A DNA stretch of 64,000 nucleotides. Source: Adiantum capillus-veneris. Its lineage: Eukaryota > Streptophyta > Polypodiopsida > Polypodiales > Pteridaceae. The notes under the pieces were generated by a model, which ran no database searches, had not been told where the DNA came from, and saw only the letters and a program-made list of their open reading frames with translations. Positions within the stretch are counted from its first letter, which is position 1; the number at the start of each line of letters is the position of its first letter. Location of the stretch: positions 108,807,977 through 108,871,976 of the forward strand of contig CM043949.1 in assembly GCA_014529385.2 (NCBI GenBank), read 5' to 3'. The translations under genes were made by a program, and so were the position numbers. Shown here one piece after another: positions 1-13,642 of the stretch.

Positions 1-844
1 TCCACACCAGGGCTCTGATTGGCGAGTTGTTTAGATAGGTTTAGAAGTCACATCAAAGAGCACAAAATCTAGCTTCAACTTACACTTTATGTAGATTTTA
101 GCATATCTCCCAAGTATCACAAAAAACGGAACATTTTTGCCTAAATAATCGTATAAATCATATATTTCCTAGCCCGTTGGTATTTCATTGCATGTTACAA
201 CTACACCAACACTTTGTTATACATGCTTGAGATCAAATATCTACATCTTGCCCCACATCTAGCATTGACAACATTTGGTTACACCACCATCTTATATTGG
301 AAAAGGAAGACTAGAGAAAATGCAAAAACGAATACTGCAAAAACCTCAACAAGTGGAGCCATCAAAAAGAGGCCACAAGGGTACAATTGGAGTTGGGGAG
401 TTTGCATCACTTGGGTAGTGGTAGATGAGCGAGATTTAAGTATGATTTTGTAAATAAAATTACATTGCTTTTATGGTTACATTTTTGCCAGTTTGTAATT
501 GTTTGATCTAATATCTTTATTGCACTCAAATGCTTTTAAATAGTGGATGATGACCAATTGGGAGCCTACCCTATTCGAGCACATTTACGGTGCAAAGCCA
601 TGATCTCAATGCGCTCAAGGAGATTTTGAGATCTCAACCTGACAAGGTAAGATATATAAACTTTGAACACTATTTTAATTTATGTTACACTATGTGTTTG
701 TGTTTAGTTTTGTTATATAAGATTTTTTTTATTGCCTCTTTTTTATTTGTAGAATCCAACTTGAACATTGTTGTAACATAAGGAGATCTCTTCATAAGAG
801 TAGAGTCCTCATCCACTTCCATATGTTTCTTTTTTAGTACATTT

Positions 845-944
845 ATACATATATGTATCTATTGGGAATGACTTGGTTCTTCCACTTTGTACATATATAC
901 ATATATGTATCTCTTGGAGATGACATGGTTCTCCCACTTTGTAC
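845..944. repeat. Imperfect tandem duplication, about 52 bp unit
   Basis: Two adjacent copies begin with a TACATATATGTATCT motif and end with an ACTTTGTAC motif. They differ at a few positions. This is local slippage-type duplication with no coding content. Confidence 0.7.
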
Positions 945-1317
945 TTCAATATTTGGCTTATTATCTATATATCATTTTTATTTGAGGTGATTTAATGCAT
1001 TTTTGTAATTTAACATTTGATACTATATGAAAATCTTTTTGACATTCAGCATTGTCAATTCACTACATTTAACACTTTTATATCAATGAAAAATAAATTC
1101 TCTTCAAGTTCCATGTCATCTCAACCTTTTCAAGTTATGTTGCGATTTTTCTGTTTGCTATTGTTATTGACAGTTAGTATTGGTTACAATGCCTGAATAA
1201 GAGGCACAACATTTTGGTCTTTCCATCCCCCAAATTTTTTGTTGATATATATGGTTATGCAACGTCTTTATTTACGTATATCTTTGCGCCATTATTTGTG
1301 TTTACATTTGTGTTGAT

Positions 1318-1389
1318 ATTACAACATAGTCATGCAGATATAGATGCAAATATATTACAACATAATGATGCAGATATAGATGCAAGTAT
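1318..1389. repeat. 36-bp tandem duplication
   Basis: Two 36-bp units that begin ATTACAACATA and contain GCAGATATAGATGCAA lie head to tail with three or so differences. Confidence 0.7.
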
Positions 1390-2405
1390 AGATCTTTGTG
1401 ATTCAAATTAGACGCTTATATCAACATCACAAGTAAGAAAAAAAAAGTTCATTTGTATTGATATGGGAATCACAAGTGTGAAAAGCCCCTTATAGTAAAT
1501 AACACTAAAAATGTATACAACTTGATAAGCATACACATTGAATAGAAGAATGGTTATCTCCCTATTAGAGTCAAATCTAATGTCTCTCTACTAATCAATG
1601 ATATCTTTTCCTTCCAAAATTTGTTTTCGATATGGTTGGATAATCATGAAAGAATAAATGGAGGTTCAGTCATGATAGACTTTCCACCTCTTTGTTTTCT
1701 TTGTAGATTTAAACTACTTGGTACTCTTTAAGAAATGTTTTCATACACTATGAGTTGTAAACAAAAAGATGTGAAACATTTTAAGCATTTTGTAGCTTAG
1801 ATCTTGTGAAGAATACCCTTGCCATATAACACCTCATTTGAAAGTGTAAGAGAATCTTTTAATGTTCAGTCACAGGGAGCATCCTCGTCAATATGCTCAA
1901 GGTCCTCTGAAAGGTAGTACATGCACTCTCAAAGCATCCATACTTCAACCATTTAGCCCTTTGTTCATGCTCTTTGACAAGAAAACCCTTTCAAGACTCC
2001 CATGAATCTCTCAATCTAAAACATCCAACGAGTGTTAAAAAAACTTTCAATCTATATTCATTCATTAGATGTTTAAGTACATAGATTTGAATGTAAATGA
2101 GGGATTTGACAACTCCTTCCTTGCCAAGGAAGATAACTCAATGTACGTCCTTTTCTTTTGATGTATTGACTTTGTATCAATATCCTTAAACATGATCTAT
2201 CAATAAAAAAACATTTACATCAAGTTAAACACTTATTAAAACCACGTATATAAACATGCACAAGTTATAGACATACATTGATAACTTTTTCAAACGAAAG
2301 ATAACATCTCAAACACCATTTGTTAGGCAACCATCAATAACAAGGGGGAGAGCGTGTCACATTTATCAATTTACAATCTAAGTAGTTACTGTCTAGTACA
2401 ACAAA

Positions 2406-2642
2406 TTATTGCAAGAAAAAGGTTTGGGTTACCTTGATAAAATTGTAACAATCATGTGCTTTTAAGTTTAAAAGGGTCGTGTTATCCGTAGTGAATATGT
2501 TTTGTAATGAAGCATCATATCTTGTGGGTGTACAAATAGATTGTATTCTATGAGTGATCATGTTAATGTCATCAGAAGTTAACACCCATGGTGTAGGTGC
2601 ATATTCTTTTTGAGATGTCTCTTCATCAACATGGGGCCACAA
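2406..2642 (-). pseudogene. CACTA (En/Spm) transposase fragment
   Basis: An open stretch of about 78 codons resembles the segment after the catalytic part of plant CACTA TNP2 proteins (the DUF4218-type region). It has a PWVLTSDDIN motif, a TPTRYDASLQNIFT segment with the expected Pro-x-x-Tyr spacing, and a LKAHDCYNF motif where the family has LKSHDCH. No catalytic transposase core, complete gene or terminal repeats were found around it, so it looks like a broken remnant. The assignment rests on motif order only and could be wrong in detail. Confidence 0.55.
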
Positions 2643-4090
2643 ATTGCACTTGTATTTTGCTCTTTTAAGTTGTTCATGGCTGCCTCTCCTTCAAACCAAC
2701 AATATGTTTTCACAAAGAGTAACCTACATTTTTAAAGACATGAATAGGATAAAAAAGATAACATATCTTTAAATCTTTTCAATACTCTAATAAAACCATA
2801 TAGAGATAAAGGGAGCCAGAGTGGACTATACTTGATGTCTTTTATCATCTCCATTGCTTGCAAGCATTGACTCTGGACCAATAATGGGCCATTTGGTCCA
2901 CTTTTGGTATGTATGCATAGGTGTCATTTGTACTCAAAATCATCTATTCTGCATCATCTTATTGTAGTGCATGCACCTTGTGCATATATAATGAATGATA
3001 TACAGTGCCTGTCAATGCACTGAGATGTAGCAAATACAAGAAGAGATACCAACCTCAATTGCTATTGATTAGGAGATCACATCTATAGATAACTCTTGCA
3101 AAAATGTTAACAAGTGAATCATCAATAAAAATCATTGGAAACAAACAAGATCTTACCTTGTCTTATAGAAGTATGCGGAATCCACCATGATCATTGGGAA
3201 AATAATGATGTCTTTGACATAGTAGTTGGTGTTTTAGCGAAAGTTTATTGAGCGGAATTAATTCCACCTTATTGGCATGCCGTGCATGCAAGTGCAAGAC
3301 ATACATTGATAATCCCTTGGCTATAATGACGGCCTTAATAGTTTGAGTCGATACCATAAGTGCCTTGCATTATGTATATTGGCATGGATACATCACATTT
3401 GACATTGCCATACGTAAAATATGAGCTTATATCCCAATATTGCCAATTCCCCAAACTTGTGTGCTTTGTCCTTGATCCTAAGTCACCAAGCAGTGGCATG
3501 GGGTTGAAGCCTTGCTTTGTGAAATGGCCTTCAAAGAACTTTGTTTTTCATAGTAGGAGATCCTTTCAAATTAAAGGTTTAAAGATAGAAAAACAAGAGC
3601 AACCCCAAATTGTCTAACCTTGATATCCATGTGTGGCTAATTGAGAGCGAATTTCAATCTGGTTTTGCTTGTTCTTGCTTGAATCTAGCTCATAGCCATA
3701 TATTTTGACATACTTAGAGTGGTCCTATGTACCATGTAAGCCCCTTGGCTTGGTTCATACTGGTACCTAGTGATAGATTGTTCATATACGCTTGCAAAAC
3801 TCCTAGGTATGCATGCTAATAGCAATTATGCCATAAATGCTTCGTATAAAGTTATATAAAAAATGAAAAGTGTATGTATCTTCTATTCTTAGAGTTTTTT
3901 AATACATTAGCATACATGCAGTTACCATGTATGAAGAAACTATTGGTCCAAGCCGTGATAGCTATACTTCATGCAATCTTGGTAGAGTTAGAATAAATAC
4001 CCCTTGTTGATCATACACAATTAGTGAACCTTGTTGAGGTGTATGTCATAGTGGAAGCATAAAATTACTTGCAATGAATGCATGTCATAA
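2643..4090. other. No gene recognised
   Basis: AT-rich DNA without a recognisable domain on either strand. Short open frames at 3163-3357 (minus) and 3360-3617 (plus) show no motif I can name. Confidence 0.55.
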
Positions 4091-4290
4091 TTTAACTCAC
4101 CAAGTGTACCTTAAATCTCCCAATACTGAGAGCATATAGACTTATGGTTTGCCTGACTTCAATAGCTTCCTTGTCATACGTGCAATTTAAGGTACATTGA
4201 CTAAGTGTACCTTAAATTTCCCAATACTAAGAGTATGTAGCCTTATGCTTTGCCTGACTTCATTATCTTCCTTGTCATAAGCAAATTTTT
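4091..4290. repeat. Tandem duplication, about 105 bp unit
   Basis: A block beginning AAGTGTACCTTAAAT and running through TTTGCCTGACTTCA to CTTCCTTGTCATA is repeated once, head to tail, with scattered substitutions. Confidence 0.75.
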
Positions 4291-4659
4291 GATGGGAATG
4301 GGATCGTGCTAGCTAAGGTTAGTGATAGACAAACATGTGCACACAAGTGAGTGTGTGTAGGCTAGATTGTTACTCAAGAAAATTAGGTTCTAAGATAGAT
4401 TAACTTGGACTCATAAACACAATCTTGAGTAGTTTTCTAACTCATCACAAGCTCACCATAGATAAGAGACATGTAATGAAAAATTTAAATGATTGTTTAT
4501 TCATGAAAGGAGCTTTAAGTAGCTCTGCAACTTTGCACCGATTATTCCACTCTTCTCTCATTCACACTACTTACTACCTACTCGGTTGACATTAAAAAAA
4601 ATAATTTTTAAAAAAATTCCAATGAATCTTTCTATCGCACACACAGAAAGAGAGAGCAA

Positions 4660-5085
4660 AAGGCTATTCTTGCCTCTGCTTGCATGCAACAGAGAGACAC
4701 CCATATATGGCTCTTTCTTGGATCTACTCGCATGCAAAATTGAGAGAGTAAGCTATAGAGACTGACAGAGAGAGCCTTAGACTATTGTTGGCTCTCCTCG
4801 CATGCCCACACAGAAGACACACACATAGAGGGAGAGTCTATTGACCCATCTGATTCTATTCCCCTCATCTTCCTGTACATACCTAATTCTTGAAAGCTAG
4901 CTGATGTGCATGTATCCCACATATGCAGCTCTTTTCCCTAATCTATAAGTCTTAGTTGCAACCGTGTGCTCTTCTTCAAATTCCGTTCTGGCCTCTTCAA
5001 GAAGGCACACGAGCTCACTATCCTCTACAAGGCCGAGTTTGGCATCGCCAACTTGGCTCTCCTCGCGTGCCCACACAGAGGAGAT
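4660..5085 (+). repeat. Degenerate GA/CT-rich repeats around the MADS fragment
   Basis: A module reading roughly GGCTCTCCTCGCATGCCCACACAGA occurs at about 4789 and again at about 5054. More degenerate versions around 4665 and 4710 include CTTGCATGC and CTCGCATGC. The last copy continues into the long GA microsatellite. The repeats frame the MADS-box fragment. Confidence 0.55.
4960..5052 (+). pseudogene. MADS-box domain fragment
   Basis: Frame 4960 reads through a MADS-domain core: an Asn-Arg pair, two aromatics, then RSGLFKKAHELTILYKAEFG. Known MADS proteins have NRQVTFSKRR followed by SGLFKKAHEL and an LC-x-AEV segment, so the helix-1 signature is well kept. The fragment lacks the N-terminal basic part and has no I, K or C region. 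After the Ala-rich end it runs straight into a repeat module and a GA microsatellite. No upstream start or downstream exon was found. I read it as a gene fragment carried or broken by repeats; a real exon of a larger gene is less likely. DNA-binding function would be the family role, but this piece is too short to fold. Confidence 0.65.

Positions 5086-5089
<4 letters not shown>

Positions 5090-5157
<68 letters not shown>
5090..5157. repeat. (GA)n microsatellite, about 68 bp
   Basis: Uninterrupted GA dinucleotides directly after the MADS fragment. The Arg-Glu and Leu-Ser frames that cross it are artefacts of the repeat. Confidence 0.98.
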
Positions 5158-5161
<4 letters not shown>

Positions 5162-7400
5162 CCCTCTACTAAGCCACGTGGCCCTTCCTCGCCGCCCCCC
5201 TTGCCCTTTTACATTCTCCTCCCAAAGAATCTTTGTAAGGTTCTCTTCCATTCCCACTTTTCGAGTATTGAACAGACATACTGTAGTGACTCTAGGACAA
5301 ATCCCATAACTCATACGGGACGAGCAAGGCTTGTGTAAGATGTGATTGTACATAGTGAAGCAAGGATTCTACACATATGAGGTATACTATTTATGCAAAC
5401 CACACCAAGGGGTGGATATAAAAATTCTAGTGATGTATTTATGCAAAACAAGGCTTCTATTTTAAGCATATTATATCAAAACTTCCAAAGTTTGGAATAT
5501 GCTATCAACATCTGAACTTAGGGGAACCTTGCAACATGTTAGCATGTTATTTTGCACTAGAGGTTGGTATGGCTAGGCCAAGGGGGTATGCATGGTGCAT
5601 AGAAAAGCTCTCTTTTTCTCAAAATCCATGGCTATGAGCCAAATTCAAACAAAGATAGTAAAATCAGCATACATGGCCATGAGCCAAATCTAAGCAAAAC
5701 AATTGCCTTAGAAAACAATTTTAAGTTCTTCTTGTTTTGATGTGCTTTAATGTTTACTTTGGACAAGATATTCAATTTTGCAAAGCAAAGTACTTTTATG
5801 GTCATCATTGGCTCTATGAACGAGGTGCAGTCAACATAGATGATGCTTTCTGTGGGTAGCAAGTAGGCATGGCCTCACTATCAGACAACTAATTCATGGG
5901 ACTACACGAATAGAATAAGACATATAATCACTTGTTTGAACACCCAAGAAAATCTAATATGCATACCCTCTTTGGGATTTTGGGAATATTTCTCTTCTGT
6001 TCATAGAGAGATATGACTATTTCAAGATCTATTTATAAGTAGTATTCCATCTTGAGAGGATTTGTTGTTTAATTTATAGCATTGATTGTCGCTATATGAG
6101 TGGTATTTCTAGAGGCATGACCTAATTAATACCAGATCATTGATGGTCATTGATTGGCCTCTTCACATTTTTACTTTCAAGGAAAGAAGTCCTCAATCTA
6201 CCAAGGGTAGCGGATAAGTTCATTATTGGACAAGATAGACTGTGTTGGTCACTGCCAGAGTTACCAATTCTTGATTTTCACTAATTTGTCATTTAGTGTC
6301 TAACATGTTAAAGACATACTGGGCCTTTTGAGCCTTGCCTTTTGGTAATGTCCTTTCAAATTTGGACAGTGCACTTGACCTTGGGTAAGTGGATTCTATT
6401 TTTAACCTCCATCATGTATATAACTTTGTATGTTTCATTTTGAATATGCTTTGATTGAATTTTACAAGTAGGATGTATACACCAGAATGCTTTCATCTAT
6501 TTTTCTCTTTAGACACATGACAAGGTCATGTTGGAGCAAAGAATTTTGGGACAGTCATGTACCGGATACATTTATGCATCTGCGGTAGTATAGACCTACA
6601 TAGTAGGGTTTTGTTTGGCACATGTTGTTAGTCACAAGAATACATGGTCTAAGAACTCATGGATGTTTATTTAGCTAGTGTGGAGCAAGGTTTATGAGGG
6701 CCTCTCTTGCTCATGTTGGTAAGTATTTAAAGCTATCTCCACATATGAGTACATCTCATACTTGATGGATGTCATACTTCTTGACATCATTATACAAGAC
6801 ATTTTCCACATGTGGATAATATGAGTCTTTGGGCATAACACTGGTGCCTCTTTATTTAATTATATGTCGCAACAGAGTCCCTAGGTGCTAGTCAAATCCA
6901 TTTTGCAGACTATTTTGAGCACATAGTATCAGGAACAATTTCATCGGCCAAAAATTGTGAGGTGCTTAAGAAAGACTTGTTAAGGCTATAAGTGTTTCCA
7001 AACAACATTAATAGATGGTTGTTTACACATATAGGAGAGTTATGTATTGTAAATGAAAATATTTCATTGTTTGTGCCTAGATGTGATTTATTGTTCACAT
7101 TCTATTATGACTCAAACATTCTAGCAAGGTTTTCAAGTGATTACAATAGGAAGTATTTAGTTTTTTTTCATAGAAGTAGTTTTACCCTCCTCTTCTATGT
7201 GTGCTATGAGCATCACATCTACCATAAGCATTGACAAGGATAGCTATGGAAATGTAGGTTTGGATCCGTTTTTGCTAAATGCATGTACACTATGTGTTAT
7301 GGGACCTAGTGTTTAGAAAATGCTAATTTGGAATGGCATGCAAATTTATGAAATTAATATCTTATAAAGCATTCAACACTATATCTATGAGATTAATTGT
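5158..7400. other. No gene recognised
   Basis: AT-rich sequence with short frames only. Nothing with a nameable domain was found on either strand. Confidence 0.5.
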
Positions 7401-7409
7401 TGGTTTACC

Positions 7410-7600
7410 AATCACCATTAGAGGTTATGGCTCAGTTTGGGTGTTGGTATCATCCAGAGGTGGATAGGTAGTTTACAAGTCTTAATCTTGTTGTAAAGGA
7501 TATGTTAATCAAGTACATTAGTACAAATCAACCCAATTGGAAAGGTTATCTCTCTACTTGGAGTTTTATTTCATGTTTGGGTCAGGTTCTCAACCTCAAT
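7410..7600 (+). pseudogene. Possible Ty3/gypsy integrase remnant
   Basis: One frame gives a WYHPEVD motif followed, after a stop, by LVVKDMLIKYISTNQPNWKGYL. Ty3 integrases have YHPQTDGQTE, then an NR-x-L helix and an NQ/NP-x-x-W segment at this spacing. The match is short, has a stop in place and has no RT next to it. Treat it as a weak call. Confidence 0.35.
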
Positions 7601-8254
7601 CGCAAGTTATGGTGGGGTTGTTTATAGATTGATAGCAAGTCAAGGGTTGAACTTTTGCTAGTAAGTTATGTTAGCATGTCACTTTCATGGAAAGTTGAGA
7701 AGAGGTATTCTTTAGACCCCTCTTAGCTATGGTAATTCATTTAAAATACTCTAGTGAGTTATAAATAGAGTCTACACAATATGCTGGTTATAGACCAGAT
7801 ACACAAAACAATTGCAAAGGATGACAAATGTGGAAAATCAAGATGTTTTCTTGATTTCATGGAACCTCCTAGTGAACCATGTATCGGTCACATGGACAGA
7901 TGGACATTAGTGTTCTTACGAAGCTATTACCACTTTTGTTTTCAAGGATGAAAACACTTCTCCAAGGGGGGATCAATGTCAGGCCAAGGGTAAGATGGTC
8001 CAGGACACACATGCGGTACAAGGGGCCTATATTTAGCAAGAAAAGGGCCTATATTAGACATGATTGGGGTTGAGTTATGTGTGCTAGTCCCCAATATCTT
8101 ACAACTACTTGGACATTAAATAGTTTAATGTCATCATTATCGATGAGATCTCCATTATCACACAAACCACATTTAACTTCGCCATACGCTAGCTCGTCAA
8201 CGTGAGAATTGGTACATTCCTCTCAATCCATTCAATAAAAAATTTTCACTTTGC
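7601..8254. other. No gene recognised
   Basis: No domain or RNA gene seen. Short frames only. Confidence 0.5.
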
Positions 8255-9250
8255 TTGGAGATCTCGTCCAAGCTTTGCTATGGTTTCCACATAACTACAT
8301 CCCTTTGCTGGCTTCATGCAAAATTTCATCAGCGGTCCTATTCCAGTCATCATGCTACAGATATAGGGCTACTAAAGTTATTCTCTATCATCCAAGAATG
8401 TAAACCTGCAAATAACAAGATACTAACAACATTAAATGGTTGTATATTGGATGAAAATGATGTACACAAATACATCAACACATCTAGGATTGTTATTTGC
8501 AAGGGCTACTAAAGCTCTTCTCTATCATCCAAGAATGTAAACCTATGACTAACAAGATACTAACAACATTAAATGGTTGTATATTGGATGAAAATGATGT
8601 ACACAAATACATCGACACATCTAGGATAGTTATTTGCAAACATCGAACAAATGTTCCAACATTTCAATCAACTCGCCATGAAGAAGCACTTTTTGATTGA
8701 TCAAATCATTATCATTTCCATAAGATTCAATGTAGAAGACAACTGTGTTGTGCAACATTGGTTACATAACTCCAAATCCCATGTACTAGACAATATTTAA
8801 ATTGGTGCAAAATGTATGATCACTAAAAATATTGACTTCACGATTGGTGCTGCTAACTAAACAACATGCATGGTAGTAAACACAACAAACACAATGGATG
8901 TAAAAGTAACTTATATTGTTGTATTGATTTACTGTATCAATAATCCAAGAATCCTTCAAAGAACTAAACATAAGCGGATATCAGTCAATGGAAGATGGTA
9001 CCACAAGTCTACATTTCCTTTGACATCAGCATATGCCATGAGATGCCACAAATCCCAAGGAGGAACAATATAAAAAAAGGTTTTAATGGTCTTCAAAGAA
9101 GATTTTGCAATTGGCTTTACTTATGTCATGTTTTCAAGAATTGCAGCTCGGCAGAAGCTTAAGACAATTGGACTCCTATCTCTTGATATGTTTCAATCAA
9201 TTCCAAAGAACCTCTCTCACATAACAGATACACTATATAATCTTAACCTT
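8255..9250 (+). pseudogene. PIF1/Helitron-type helicase C-terminal remnant
   Basis: Two blocks in different frames match the end of PIF1-family helicases, as found alone and at the C-terminus of plant Helitron Rep-helicases. The first (about 8366-8690) has DENDVHKYIDTSRIVICKHR, the region before the last helicase motifs, and it includes a tandem duplication. The second (8870-9073) has NGRWYHKSTFPLTSAYAMRCHKSQGGTI, matching motif V/VI FPL-x-x-AYA-x-x-x-HKSQG-x-T. It continues at 9086 with FAIGFTYVMFSRI, the usual TYVALSR motif. Walker motifs and the Rep domain are absent, and frameshifts and stops break the reading. It would have been an ATP-dependent 5'-3' DNA helicase; now it is a fossil. 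Confidence 0.7.
8366..8639 (+). repeat. 137-bp tandem duplication in helicase remnant
   Basis: Unit 1 is 8366-8502 and unit 2 is 8503-8639. Both start GGGCTACTAAAG and end TTATTTGCAA, with only a handful of differences. Each unit encodes the same peptide block (KLFSIIQECKP to RIVICK), so the duplication copied a piece of the helicase remnant. Confidence 0.9.
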
Positions 9251-9780
9251 CTATATCATCTAAAACTATACTTTGGAATTCATGTAAGCTTCTTAACCTT
9301 AATTCATGCACTCACCTTTTTTACTCTCTACTTCTTTATGTCATCACTTTGTTTCAACCAAACATTTCCTTTCATCTAAAGATCCTTTGAATTTTCACAA
9401 TTTTTGCATTCAAAGCTAATTCAATATAATCAAGCACATGGTCACTAGTTATTCATGCTTCTTGTCCATCTCAATGAAACTTACATTCATTGTAGTGTAC
9501 ACTTACTCTTATAGGACTCCACTCGTAAGCCCACAAAGGAAACGAACAAGGTAACATTCAAACACTTTTGTCATCTTTCAAGTATGTTGTTATCTCTCCC
9601 TCTAATTTGTTCACTACACTCAGAAACTCTTTGGTCTATTCAAATCCAACTCATAATCGTGTTAAGAAGACACACCAATCAACAACATTACTAGTTGCCG
9701 ACTGGCAATGTACATACATGAAGCAAAAAGTGTTTCACATCAATTACCACCCTCACGGATGCGAGTCTACACTAGCCTTT
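9251..9780. other. No gene recognised
   Basis: AT-rich sequence after the helicase remnant. No motif recognised. Confidence 0.5.
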
Positions 9781-10284
9781 ACACGCCATTCATAATGACT
9801 TTACTTATGAAATAATTGACTCTTGCACACATTTTTATCTCACATGTGTTAGGAAAGCTTTACATCACTAAGTTTAAAACCACAAGAAAAGCCGGGTACA
9901 ACTTCCTAAGAGGTCACCTTGAATAATGTTAGCAATACTAGTTCCTTAAAGCACACCATAAAATCTAAACATACCACCCCATTTACAAAAACAATCAATC
10001 CCAATATTCATGTTTCTCACAATTTGTTAGTCACTTGATTACACACCATTCATAATGACTTTACTTTGAAATCATTGACTCTTGTACACATTTTCATTTC
10101 ACACTTGTTAGGAAAGCTTTACATCACTAAGTTTAAAACCATAAGAAAATCCGGGTACAACTTACTTACACCTTGAATAATATTAGCAATACTAGTTTCT
10201 TAAAGCACACCATAAAATCTAAACTAACAAACTAACAGTCGATCCCAATATTCACTTCCCTCTCAAATTGTTGGTCGCTTGATT
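9781..10284. repeat. Two-copy tandem repeat, about 260 bp unit
   Basis: Unit 1 starts at 9781 (ACACGCCATTCATAATGACT) and unit 2 at 10041 (ACACACCATTCATAATGACT). Both run through AGGAAAGCTTTACATCACTA and AAAGCACACCATAAAATCTAAAC, and end near CGCTTGATT or CACTTGATT. They differ by point changes and small gaps. No coding content. Confidence 0.85.
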
Positions 10285-10331
10285 ATCATTTCAGGATTAT
10301 TATTGTGCTCAATAACCTCTTCCTCCCATTG

Positions 10332-11732
<1,401 letters not shown>

Positions 11733-13317
11733 TACTTACGCAACTTGCATTTTACATTGAAGTTTCCACCAACATGTATCTAGAATAACATTTGAATAAA
11801 GAGGACCTTCTTTCTTTTGAAAAAGTAACGCGTTCCTGGAATGCCACATAGCTCTTAATATAGTAGCTCTTACTATGCATATGTTAGCTAGAAGGTCAAG
11901 ATTGTAAATGCATCTTGGACCCATAGTAAGGTCAAGTCTAAAGAATGGGGTTCCCAAATGAGTGAAGACCCTCTTGCAGAGAATGAGCCCATGAAAACTT
12001 TGATTTTGGACATCCCCATAATAGGTGCATGAGGGACTCAACTGAGTGATTGCATCTGACAGAAAGCACTTTGGCTTTATCTCTGGTTGGGATGAGACCA
12101 AAAAGTATTCTCCATAGGAAGAATTTGTCTCTCTCTTCACATTTGGCCTTCCAGATGTTTCCAACTGTTTGACTCCATTTGCCTGCAGTCCACTTTTATG
12201 ACCAGATCCTATTGAGGTGCTCAATCCACTCCTCCGAATAGCAGAGATCTTCCTAGATGGCTTTCGTCTTAAGCGAGCGGAATAGCCTTTCACCAGGCCA
12301 CTTCCAAGCTTTCCAATCAAGCGACGTGGAGCAAAGGGGCAAGGTTAGGTTACATATTTTTTCTAGGAGCCTTCTAATGAGGATCTCCTCTTGGAGCGAG
12401 AGATTGCCGTATGCTTTCACGTACTCCAAGGGATACCAATCACCTCTTTGATAATTCCGAAGAGAATCTAGGGTGTCAAAACTCTTATTGTTAAGATTCT
12501 TGGCTATTTCAATCTAATGATCATTAAGGCCCAGGCCCCCAAGGAGACTAGTGTTTTGCTGTGCTTTTCTAATACCTAATCTCCTCCTTCCACTTGAGAG
12601 CCTCTGCAACTTTACTACATCTTTCAATACATTTCCCAGTAAATCCACCTACTTGAGCCTTCACACCCGAAGGGGGGAAGAAGCTTGTTTTCAATGTTGA
12701 GGTTTGACCACAAACCACCTTTAGACCTCATGTGGGCTTCCATTATCATTTCCCTAGCCATGACATCCAACTCTCATATGCAATGGCAAGGATGCATAAA
12801 AAATTTGAACATAAAGCCAAGTCATGAGTGATAGGGTTAAGGATGCCCAGCCCTCCTTGAGCTTTTGGTTTCGAATACTTGGCTACTTACTCCATTGCCA
12901 CAATATTCCATCAATTAATTTATTTCTCCACAAAAACTCCTTGATTGGTATCAAGAAGGAATTCTAATTTTTCCAGGACAGTTGTAGAAAAGTTGAGGTG
13001 AAGCTTATATACGGGATGAAGAAGGTATTAATTATTGTAGCTCTATAGTGGAATGAATTAGTATGAGTTCCCACAACTTCATATTCTTTTTAAATTTTTC
13101 TTGGACCTAGTCAAAAGCAGTCTTGTGAGTAATACCTTCCCCAACGGGCACCCCAGGTGATGGAAGATGTTGCCTCTCTTCACAACCTCTCTAGTCCACC
13201 CTGCAAAATCAAAATTATCATCTTTTGACAAAGAGATAAGTCTTGAAATTTCTATGCTGCATTGAGACCCTGAAGCTATGCAAAACACCTAGACAATCTC
13301 CAAGGCTTTCCTAACAT
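11733..13317 (-). mobile_element. LINE-A, 3' half (RT C-terminal part and zf-RVT region)
   Basis: This is the downstream half of a minus-strand L1-type LINE. It encodes the end of the reverse transcriptase and the RNase H/zf-RVT-like tail in broken frames. At 13288-13079 the peptide FCIASGSQCSIE followed by RLISL matches the segment after the RT catalytic box in plant L1 elements (LASGSQ-x-N-x-x-KS). At 12320-11736 the tail ends with ATILRAMWHSRNALLF, a usual L1 C-terminal pattern. Frameshifts and stops are frequent, so it is dead. The coding sequence is continuous with 18032-19611 once the inserted LTR element and one AACAT copy are removed. The 3' end near 11733 is approximate. Confidence 0.85.
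13313..13317. repeat. Target-site duplication AACAT (left copy)
   Basis: Five bases directly before the left LTR. The same five bases follow the right LTR at 18027-18031. Confidence 0.85.
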
Positions 13318-13586
13318 TGTTAACCACTGGTGTCCACTTCTAGTAGTCATGGGCCGAGCTTGTCGGTCCAATAGGAAAAGGGTAAGAGTGATCGCCAATG
13401 AGAGGCGCACTCTAACAGCATTCAAGGATTAGTTGGCTAAGTATGGGCGCCCAAGTGTGAATGGGATGAGCTCATATAAAAGTTACCTAAACCTAAAAAT
13501 CATTCATTCTTTCATTTGTGCAATTGAAGGGTGATCTTGCTCCATCTCCATCTTATTCTTCTTCATCTCCTTGTGTGTGTGTATGC

Positions 13587-13642
<56 letters not shown>

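Larger units (their letters stand above)
1..2405. other. AT-rich stretch, no gene recognised
   Basis: No reading frame here shows a recognisable domain. The DNA is AT-rich and broken by stops in all frames. Two local imperfect tandem duplications are visible and are listed separately. A frame at 214-453 is open but lacks identifiable motifs, and I do not support it as a gene. Confidence 0.6.

Noticed and set aside
4956-5353. Overlapping frames rich in Arg-Glu or Ser-Leu across GA/CT tracts here and at 13504-13769, 17567-17926, 25360-25698, 34346-34618, 35704-36340, 53821-54006, 54596-54892 and 60572-60991
   Set aside because: These are translations of dinucleotide repeats. They have no conserved flanks and occur on both strands.
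9781-10284. A CRISPR-like or satellite array
   Set aside because: Only two 260-bp units are present and there are no short repeats with spacers. It is a simple tandem duplication.
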